Positions 1 to 9,700 of a DNA stretch of 10,933 nucleotides are shown piece by piece. Numbering within the stretch: position 1 is the first letter of the stretch; every line of letters starts with the position of its first letter. Location of the stretch: assembly GCA_016987375.1 (NCBI GenBank), contig PJRA01000005.1:395752-406684 (forward strand), given 5' to 3'. Under the pieces are notes generated by a model, which worked only from the letters and a program-made list of their open reading frames with translations, ran no database searches and had not been told where the DNA came from. The translations under genes and the position numbers were made by a program. The DNA is from Brachionus koreanus (taxonomy: Eukaryota; Rotifera; Eurotatoria; Ploima; Brachionidae).

Positions 1-674
1 TTAAAAATTTATAATCAAAAAACTTCCTCTAAAAATTTAAAAATTAAATTCGGTGCAAAAGTTTAGAAGTTCGGATAATCTAAAAGTTTTAACAATCATT
101 TCAGTTTTAACAATCCATAATTTGGCAAAAAATGAGTAAAAAAAATGTGTCTAGCTAGTCTGCTAAAAAGTGGAGATAAAAAGTAAATAGCCAAGTTGTT
201 AGGTGTATCTCCAAAATGTGTCTCTTCAATTAAAAAACGATATGGTAGACCTCGATACCTGTATAGCTAGTTTTTTTTTTCATTTGACTTTTAATTTAAA
301 TAAAAGAAAATTTTTATTAATTTAATTTTAAATTTGTATCGATTTTTAAAGAATAAAAATTAAAAATTTTAAGTCCGGACTTAGACTTTTACTTGGACTT
401 TTAAACAACTCTTATTTTAACATAGCTAGTGGTTCTAATTCTATCAATTAACAGTTTGATGTCGCGATGATACTTGTGCATAAATGGTAGAGGTCTCTTA
501 TTGTTTGTGGGGCAGCAAATTTTCTACTGACAAGCTCCTGTTCTGTGCCTTAAAGAAATAGCAAGTTAAGATCAAAAGTTTTCGATCAGTTTCAAAAATT
601 ATTCTCTTCTTTCTCTTGAATCTTGAAACAAAAAAAATCTAAATGCTGAATTTTGATCATTTTTACTTTTGAAG
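1..674. other. Upstream flank or intron, no dynein exon seen
   Basis: I searched this stretch for an AAA1 P-loop (Gly-Lys-Thr/Ser) and found none. It contains the transposase relic at 145-270, a perfect palindrome AAGTCCGGACTT (371-382) and three TAGCTAG copies (near 152, 264 and 424). The stretch 420-560 is less AT-rich and may be further transposon debris. Confidence 0.6.
145..270 (+). pseudogene. Relic of a Tc1/mariner-like transposase DNA-binding domain
   Basis: One frame reads LLKSGDKK, a stop (184-186), then IAKLLGVSPKCVSSIKKRYG followed by RPR before another stop. This is the helix-turn-helix pattern (G-S--IA-LLGVS--TVS-I-KRY, then GRPR) of Tc1-like transposases. The in-frame stop and the absence of any DDE domain nearby mark it as dead. 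Only about 40 residues are recognisable. Confidence 0.5.
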
Positions 675-740
675 CCATTGACGAGTCAAAAGAAAAATCC
701 AAAAAATCAACGTGTCCACACTGTGCCATTTTATTCATTG
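675..740 (+). CDS. Dynein exon 1 (tentative): lead-in to AAA1 P-loop
   Basis: Residues 1-21, starting after the acceptor TTTTGAAG and ending at a phase-1 GTATTT donor. The peptide is Lys/Ser-rich and ends STCPHCAILFI, with a CPHC pair. By position it should hold the glycine-rich AAA1 Walker A loop, but no GxxGxGKT is present. It is included because phase and spacing fit the later exons; there is no direct family match, so it could instead belong to another gene or be non-coding. Confidence 0.4.
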
Positions 741-3700
741 GTATTTTTAAAATGTTTTTCTAATAAAAAATTCAATTAATGTTTAATGAATAAAAATAGA
801 ATTCAGGCCTTAAAACCTATTTCGAAGAGCCATATGATGAAGAGTTCGACAAAATCCCAATATTCGAGGACATGTCAACCATTGGATCGAGCCTAAAATT
901 TAAAGGTAATTGTGCTGTGAATCTTTTCTAAAATAAAATGCATGGAACAAAATTAGTTTGAAAACATTTGAAAGGCTTATTAGCTTTTTTAAAATTGCAT
1001 AGCCGCGATAAATTTATTTTATTTATTTTAATAATTAATTTTTTTATAAAATAACAGGAATGAGACCTAAATCTAGTGGTCAAAAACCGGATGGTTTGTA
1101 ACTTAATCTATCTTCTATTGTTTATTTATCAATCTGTCTATCTTCAAAATTATTTTGCAGCACTAAATGTTCTCTTTGATTTTTGTTTGGATGAATTTAA
1201 TTTTGGTTATCTTTGATCCAAACCTTATGGATTTTAAAAAAATTTTAAATATCTGAAATATATTTTTTTTCTTCTGACTAACAATTGATTTTGATTAATA
1301 TATTTTTTGATTTTAAAGTAAATAAACTAATCGGTTTAAAAAAAAAAGATGATGAACTGAAAAGAATTGAAGATGCAATCAACTATGGAACTAACAAACC
1401 AGACTTACACTACAAAAGAGCATACTTGGGCTACATCCGCTTTATGGGTCGCATTGTTCGCATAAATCCCAACTTGGCTAGCTTCATTACTTCAAGCTCA
1501 TATAAAAAATTGCCAGAGAATCTAAAAGTATTTTTAAAAATTTTATTTGTTTCGAAAAATTTAATTTAAATTAATTGATTCACCGGGTTTATTTTAGGCT
1601 TTTCTAATTTTTTCTAAAAATCAAGAATAGATCATTTATTTAGCATGCATTTTTTATCCCAAAAAGATAAAGTTTTATTAAACTAAAAGAGAGACTAGAC
1701 TTGGGTTTTTCTGTTAGGTTTGATTTTTCAAAGATTCAATTTTTCATGAGTGAGGAGTATGTGGTCATTTAGATTAATTGAATAACATTTTTGAGGGTAC
1801 TTGGTGGATCTATAGATATTAGTTGGTTTTTAGATAACTTTATTTTTAAAAAGCAAGATTGTATTTATATTTCGAAGTCTAATTAAAATTCTAAAACAAT
1901 TTTAATAAATTAATAACAAATGAAAGAAAACCTTAAGAAAGATAAAATTGACATAAAAATGTAAATAATTAAAAACAATTACGAATATTGTGGAATCATT
2001 ATATCATCACAATGTGCTACGTGTCACTCCACACATTCACTCTTAAACTATGTTTAATTTGTTTTATTTTATTTTGGCCTTTGTGAATTATGCAACAACA
2101 AAAAAACAAGAATCTAACATGAAAATAGCATACTTTGTTGCACCTTTATTAATTAAAATATTTTTTTTAATGCAAAATATGAGACAAAAATAAAGTATCA
2201 ATAAAATTTTAATTGAATATTGATTTGATTTGCTAAAATAAAAGAAAGTAAAAATTTTATTTTAGATTAAAAAGGTGAAACAAACAATGTTGCAATTTTT
2301 TGCAGTATTTTTTTTAAAAATATTTTATTTTAGTAAATTTTAATTTATTGTTTTGATTCTATTTGAATTTCACAATACCGATGAATTGAAATATTTAAAT
2401 TTTTACCAAATTTGGTATGCTCTAAAAGTTTAAAATTGATCGATCAAAGATTTATACAAAGCAAAAAATTTATTTTTCAAAAAAACTTATTAAATAGGAT
2501 CATTTTATTAATTTTATTTTAAAGTAATGTTAAACGTGTTTAATTATTTATTTAAAGTGTTGCATTCGTAATGTGAGAATAATCGAACCTGATTTAAAGC
2601 AGATAGCAATTGGTCTGTTAATTAGCCAAGGAATGAATCAAGGTTTAACTGATGTTGAAGCTTTGGCAAAAAAAATTCTCGATTTTTTGACCCTATTGTC
2701 ATCAATAGTTTGTTTAGTCTTTTTTTTGTATTTCAATTAAATAAATTAATCTGATTTTAATTTTACAGATACCTAACGAGTTTGTTAAAAACTGCAAAAA
2801 CATTGGAACCCTATCTAAAATAATCAAACTATCGGCTATAAAATATAGACAGGATAAAGGTAGACAAGAGAGAGCTATTTGTTTGAACATATCATGTCTA
2901 TTTGCTCCAAATTTTACCACACCCAATGACAAGGTTTTATTCAATGCGCTCTTAAAAAAGATATTTGACTATGAGCCGACAAATTTTATTGAGGACACTT
3001 TATCTAACTTGATCAAGGCTCAAATGACCGATAATGCTCTACAAATAAATAGCAAACAAATTCAAAAAGTAAAAATTTCAAGGATCTACAAAATACAATA
3101 TTTTTATTTTATTTTTTATTATTATCATTAGATGATTGACTTGTATACTAGTTTGAGAGTAAATCAGGCTGTTATTTTGACTGGTCCTGCCTTAAATGGA
3201 AAAAGCACAATTTGGAAGACTCTAAGCAAAGCTATAAACCTTTTACAAGCTAAAGAAAATAATGTAAACTTGCCAAAAAATTTTAAAATACGATTATTTT
3301 GAATTTTTAATTGAAAGGAGTCAAAAAGCAGCGAAGTATTTAAAAAGTATTCAATGTTAATTAATTTTTTGAATGAAGAACAGCGATTTGCAAACATAAA
3401 AACCTTTCACACTTTCCCGGCAGCCTATTCTAAAGCTCTAGTAATAACTAGAAATCTTAAATAAAAAAAAAAATTTTAATTATTTTATTTTTAGGATAAA
3501 AATGAGCTTTTTAATAAAATTGTTAATCAGTCTATTGATTCATATAATTCTACTTTTAATTTACAAAAAGATCAAGTTAATAATAAGGTGAATTAAATTA
3601 TTTTTTTCTAAAGATTTGAAGTTAACCTTTTTTTTAAAGAAACAACATTACAGACAAATAGAAAATTGGATAATTCTCGACTCAAAAATAAATGATTCAA

Positions 3701-6700
3701 ATCTAATGGAGCAATTATCGCTTCTGAACGGAAAAAACGAACCGCTTTCATATCCGAATAGAATGCCTGGTAAAAATTTTATTTTTTCAAATTTAAAATA
3801 GAAATTAATTAAATGAATAACAAAAAATTAAATTGATTTCTAATAAACCCCCATTAAAAATTTTGTTGGATTAAAGATATTTGAATTGATAATCGACTTC
3901 AACTTTATATGTTCTTTTTAGAATATTTAAAAAATTTCGACATAAAATCAATGTTTATTTTTGGTATAGATGAGTCCCATTAACCTCATTTTTGTCATGT
4001 ATACTCGGATACATAATGTATCTCGGGATACAAAATATGTATTTTATGAATTAAAAAAATAAAATTTTTTTTTTGTATCCGAGAATACATATTTTATGTA
4101 TTCTTTCAAAAATATTTTAGAGAAAAATACATATATGTATTCTCGGATACATATAAGGATACATGTGGGGATACAAATTTCAAAAAAAATTGATAAATTT
4201 TATTAATTATTCTATGCTACAAAATATAAAAAAAATAAAAATGGTGATATAAAACACTAACTAAGAAGAATCAAAAATATATAAAATGTTTTATTTTTCA
4301 TATTAATCAATTTCTTTTAAAAGTGAAATTAACAAAATGTTACATAATCGTTGGTCTTTATTCGTTGGAATAGGTAAACTGATATTACCATTATCATTGT
4401 CGCTCTATTTCATTCTTAGCTCGTTGTTGTTCAGGTAAAACAGTTGATCAAATTTCTCATATCCATTTAGTATAAACTCTTTAAAAAATTTGATCCGTTT
4501 TTGTTCGATCTGTTCTTGCTTCTTGTTTTTTGTAAATTGTTCTTTCATCAAAAACAAAATTTATTCAAAAACTAAATATCCTTTTTTAGGGTTAATTGAA
4601 CGATACCATTGCTCCGCTAAATAACCGTTTAACAATTGATGTGTTGTTCCACGTACTGATCACATTTTTTATAAAAACTCAATTTTAAATATTAAACATT
4701 TTTTTTTAAAATATAAAAAAAATGAATTGTTAATCAGTCGTCTATGAAAAGTTCATCATAGACTAAGATTCTTGCTCTTTTGATAAATTAAAATTAGATC
4801 TGATTATAAATACTAAAAAAAAAACAAATATTAAAGTGTCAAAAAGAATTATATAGAATATTGATTTGATTTACTAGAAAAAAATAAAAATTATATTTTA
4901 GGTAATAAAGCGTATTTTTTTGAAATTTTAATTAATTTTAATTTTAAATTATCAGCCATTTGTTCAATTTGTATCTTTTATAATTTGTATAATTGCACTG
5001 AACATTTAATTTGAAAAAAAAATTGAAATAATTATCAATGTATAGGACAATTGACACTTTTTTGTATTTTTTTTATGTTATATTATTATCATCTATGCTA
5101 TTTAATGCATAAATAAAACTAAAATACTGAAGTAAGGAACAACATATTAATTGATACTTTATATAATCAAAACAGAGGCAAATTTTGTAAATTCAAGTAA
5201 AAACCAAAAATATATTCTTTTTACACCAAAATAATAAGTAATGAGCTATCAAATGCTACGGCTTATTTCAAAAATACGAATTGCGTCAACATTTGCGATT
5301 AATTCATCAAAACATTCAAAATTCATAAAATGTTTCTTTTTTCTATATATGACAAATGGATTGACCATAATAGTTGAATTTTGTATATGTAATAAAAACA
5401 AAAAACTGAGTAAAATGAACACATAGAGATTATGGGTTTGAGGGGCTATAAATGTCAATTTTTTTTTAACTTAAGTTAGCAAATCTAAAATAGCTCACAA
5501 TTATTTTGTAAAATTTTTGGCATGTCTTTTTCGATTACACGTAACTTGCTTTAAGAACATGTTAAAATAATTATCTGTAATTTAAATGATTCAGTTTTTT
5601 TTCTTCTATTAATTGATATATTGTAAATTAATTAAAAATAAAAAACTATTTTAAAAGTGTCAATTGATTATTTAATTAATTTAAGCTTTAAAAAAGATTC
5701 AAGAATAAAGCAGCAGTAGAATATTATCAATAATTAAATTCATTAAAATATACTAGACAAGTTTTTTGCCTATGGTAGAATTCTGATAGTCTGAAAAACT
5801 GCCAAAATTACTATGATTCTAAAGAAATCTTCTATTTCACAAGATATTTCTAACCTAATACGAAATGGAATCTGTGAATCCATTAAATACTGCCTTGATA
5901 ACCTAAAAGAAAGAACTAATGAATTAAAGTTACTAATTAAAGTACAACAATGGTAAAACTCTAAAGTATAAAAAGTATTACCTTTGATCCAGTAAACCTT
6001 AGTACGTGTTCCATCGAAGTTGGTTATGCGAGAGATTAAAAAAAAAAAAAAATTTCTAACTATAGACCAATTAGCACAACAATCTGCCTTGGAAAGTAAT
6101 CTAGTCAAATTTTTAGAATTTTTTAAAAATAAAATTTTTTTTCATTCAAATCATGTGCTGACTTAAAAACACAGAATTAAAGACATAGAATATATTTTTT
6201 CTTTAATTTAATTTTAATAAATTAAAAAAAAAATTTTAATTTTAAATTTTTTTTAGAAAACATAAAATTTATTATTGAGACTGCTAGTTTGGATAATGCA
6301 AGTCCATCGATAATTAGCAAAACGATGCTTATCATTCAACAAGACTTAGAGTGGAAGTATATTCTTGAGTCGAAAATAACTCAAATAGGCCTAAAGTACA
6401 GCATGCCAAAAGCAAAGTATTTTAGCGTGATTTTATTCTGTTTAAAAAAAAAATTTATTTTATAAATAAAAATAAAAGAATCTCGATTCTTGAGGAGTAC
6501 GCGATAAGATTTTTTGCAGAATTTGAATCGCGTCTAAGCCACTTAGATTTCAAATCAATTATACACGGAAATGTTCAAATCAAATCAATTGGTCTCAATA
6601 TTTTTATATTTGCTTATATAAACTTAATTGACTGTCTGATGAAAAAATTTTCACAAGAACTCAAGCAAACTGACGAAGGTAGATGAAAAAAAATATTTAA

Positions 6701-9700
6701 TTATTTTTAAAAATATGATTAAACTTTTTAGATGATATTTCTAATTGGAAAAGTCTCAAAACAGTAAATGTATATGCTTTTTTCTGGTCAATAGCTGCTT
6801 ATTTGGGAACAGAGTACTTAAGCTTACTAGCAATAAATAGGATAAAAATTAATGATAATTTTGTTTTATTTTTTAAGAGAAAATGTTAATTCTTTTAATG
6901 AATTGACAGATGAAATTATTTGCAAAAGTAATCCAGGATGGAACTATGGTCATAAAAAAATTTACGAAAGTGACATTGACATCAAGTCGAATAAACTAAT
7001 TGCATTTCAAAGAAATGTTAATAATATCACCACCAAAGATTGGATTATTATAGACGTAAAATTTTTTTCCCAGTAAAATGATTTTTAAAAAAAAGTTTTG
7101 TTTTTTTTTTAAATAAATAGTATCAATACCATGCAAGTTTAATAAAGCTATGCATTGAAAACTCAATGCCGTGTTTAGTTTATGGTGATATTGGAATCGG
7201 TAAAAGCAGTCTTATTGAGGTACATAAAAAAAATCTAAAAATATTTTCATATTTAAAAATTTTGTTTAAAGAGAATTCTTGCAAACAAATATGACTACAC
7301 AAAGATTAGCAATTTAGAGCCAAGTTGTTTTGTTTATGAAAATTTAATTAGACAAGTTCAATTTTACAAGAATAAAAAATACAACAGCATTAATGGCTAC
7401 AAGACTAGTTATTTGTTTTTCATTGATGATTTGAATGCAAATTTCTCTTGTTCGAACACGGACTGTTCAAGCATGGAATTAATGAGAAATTTATTTGAAA
7501 CAAGAAGTCTTTATAACAAAGATGAGAAAATATTTACTTCGTTTAATGACATAAATTTTTTTTTCACATGCACTTATCCATGTAAATTTGGAATTTTTTT
7601 TTAAAAAAAAAACAAAAATTTAAGAAAAAATATTTAGATAACTGTTTTAACTTCAAACCTGTGAATCAGCAGCTCATTAAGCATGTTATTCCAATTCACT
7701 TGAACTCGAATCATTTGTCACTCTTGGAAAGCATTTATTCTCAACAAGTTCGAAATTGGCTCGAAGAATTTCCTACAGCCTCGGTCCAATACCCCAGAGA
7801 ACTAGCTCAAGTTTGTCTTTTAAAAAGATAACATTTTAAAAAATAAAAATTAAAAAAAAAAATTATCTATTTTTAAGTCAGTGATTAAATCAGTGGGAGA
7901 TATGTACTATTATATAAAAGAAACTCTAAAGCCAGCTCCCAAAAAGCCTCACTATCTTTTCAACTTCAAAGATATAAGCAAAGTCGTGCAAGGCTTACAA
8001 TTACTTGCATCTAAATCAAAAGTAATTCCTGTCAAGTTAACAAAAAAAGGTAATTTTATTTTTTTCATTTGTTAAGTGTCCCAAATCATAGACTATAGTC
8101 TCAGACATTCTAATTTTTAATATTGTTGAAATTTAAACTCAGATAAGATAAATTAATACAGAAAATTTTTTCCAAAAAATTTTTAAATAATTTCTCAGCT
8201 TACTTACTTAAAAAAATCAGTACAGTAGAACCTCGGAAAACGAAAGACTTGGGTCGAAAAAAATTTAATGTTTTGTTGTGTGAAAATTCAATAAATTTCA
8301 AAATTTAATCAAAAAAAAATAATAAAAAATTTGCTTTTATCTAAATTTTTATTTAAAAAGAAAAGGGAATTTTTTTGTAAGAAATTTTCCATGCTAAATA
8401 AAAAGCTAAACATAAACCCCAATACAGTCAACCCTCGATAATCCTTGTTCCAAAATTTATAAAATTTTTCTTTTAATATTTAGAAGTCAAATCTGTAGGA
8501 TTTCTTTTATAACCCCAGTTCATCAATTTGTTGTTTTGAAACTATTAACTTTATTAAAAATAAACTAAAAAGCTTTTTTTATGTTAGATAAAAGAAAAAA
8601 ATAATCATTTAATTGATCGGATTACAGAATATATTCAACAATAGTTTTACCTTAATAGTGAAAAAACTTACGTCCGAATTCAGAAATTATCTGACATGTT
8701 GTGTCGGATAATTTAAATAATTTATTATGTAATATATCAAGATGTAGTGGAAAATCGAAATTTGGTCGGAATTTTGAGAATTCCGGAGTTTCGAGGGCCG
8801 GATTATCGAGGGTTGACTGTAATTTGATTTTTTTATCTGATCCGATGAGATTTTGTTCTTAATGTTGAACTATTTTTTCTTTAGTAGCAAGTAATAGTTA
8901 AAATTGTATTCATTCTATTGAGGATATTCATTCTATTCTTTGGATATTTTTGTTTTTTTTTGACGCAGATACAAAAGTAGCTTTTTAGATTTTTAATAGA
9001 AAAAAAAACCATCAAAAAAACACAGAAAATGAATGTTTCTATATTTTTTTATAAAATGAGTTTTTTCCTTTTTTTGTGTTTTGTTTTATTTGAAGGTATT
9101 TTGTACAGGAAATCAATTAGTAGGATTTAAAGATTTTTATTTCAATATTTGTCTTAATTGTTCTAATAAAAATAAAATATCGTAAACCCTTGCGATATCA
9201 TGGGATGACTTTTGATTCTTAGGTTTTAGTGCACGCATAAGCGACCATCCTTCCCATGTTAAAATCGGCCCCATGATTTGACGCGGATTTAAAATTCAAA
9301 AAACCGGCAAAAAAATCCTGGGTCAAAAACCAAAAATGCGGGCTTGATCCCGCATTAAAAACTGAAAATTATTAAGTAAATTTTAGTTAAGTAATTTAAA
9401 AATATTTTTTAATAATCTCTAATTTAATTCATAATTTTCAGTTTTTAATGCGGACTTGACCCGGTTTTAGTGCACGCATAAGCGACCATCCTTCCCATGT
9501 TAAAATCGGCCCCATGATTTGACGCGGATTTAAAATTCAAAAAACCGGCAAAAAAATCCTTGACCCCGCATTAAAAACTGAAAATTATGATAAAACTATG
9601 CAATTTTAGCACATTTTAAATTTAGACAATTTTAGCTTTAGTGCATTTTGCAGAGATTTTGCACATCATTATCAGGCTTTGACTGGTGGTGCAACTAAGA

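Larger units (their letters stand above)
3770..6256 (+). other. Intron 11 (2487 nt)
   Basis: The NRMP end of exon 11 and the NIKFIIETASLDNASPS start of exon 12 are adjacent in all dyneins, so this stretch is removed as one intron; phase 1 is kept. It contains four 16-bp near-palindromes (3998-4151), small ORFs on both strands around 4337-4548, repeat copy B (4833-4901), overlapping open frames around 5241-5458 and 5770-6108 that I do not trust as genes, and a possible LINE scrap near 6054-6093. Confidence 0.85.

Noticed and set aside
371..382. Perfect palindrome AAGTCCGGACTT as a regulatory site
   Set aside because: A single 12-bp palindrome with no context; could be chance.
420..560. Possible second transposase piece on the minus strand (KFAAPQTIRDLYH)
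   Set aside because: Short, interrupted by stops, and the family match was not convincing.
2714..2944. Minus-strand ORF of 76 codons
   Set aside because: Overlaps dynein exon 7, which has family support; it is an antisense shadow.
3264..3302. Exon 8 running on to a stop at about 3300 as a gene end or nonsense mutation
   Set aside because: A phase-0 GTAAAC donor and the continuing dynein match in exon 9 show an intron.
3164..3397. Minus-strand ORF of 77 codons
   Set aside because: Antisense to exons 8-9, which carry the AAA2 P-loop.
5241..5458. ORFs of 61 (plus) and 69 (minus) codons over the same DNA
   Set aside because: Mutually exclusive, rich in Phe/Ile/Lys as expected for AT-rich DNA, and no recognisable domain or splice context.
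5770..6108. Minus-strand ORF of 112 codons, with a nice GTAATA...CTTTTAG intron-like segment inside (near 5901-5980)
   Set aside because: Splicing that segment (79 nt) breaks the frame and hits a stop after GYQGSI; unspliced it matches no family I know. Kept only as part of the intron description.
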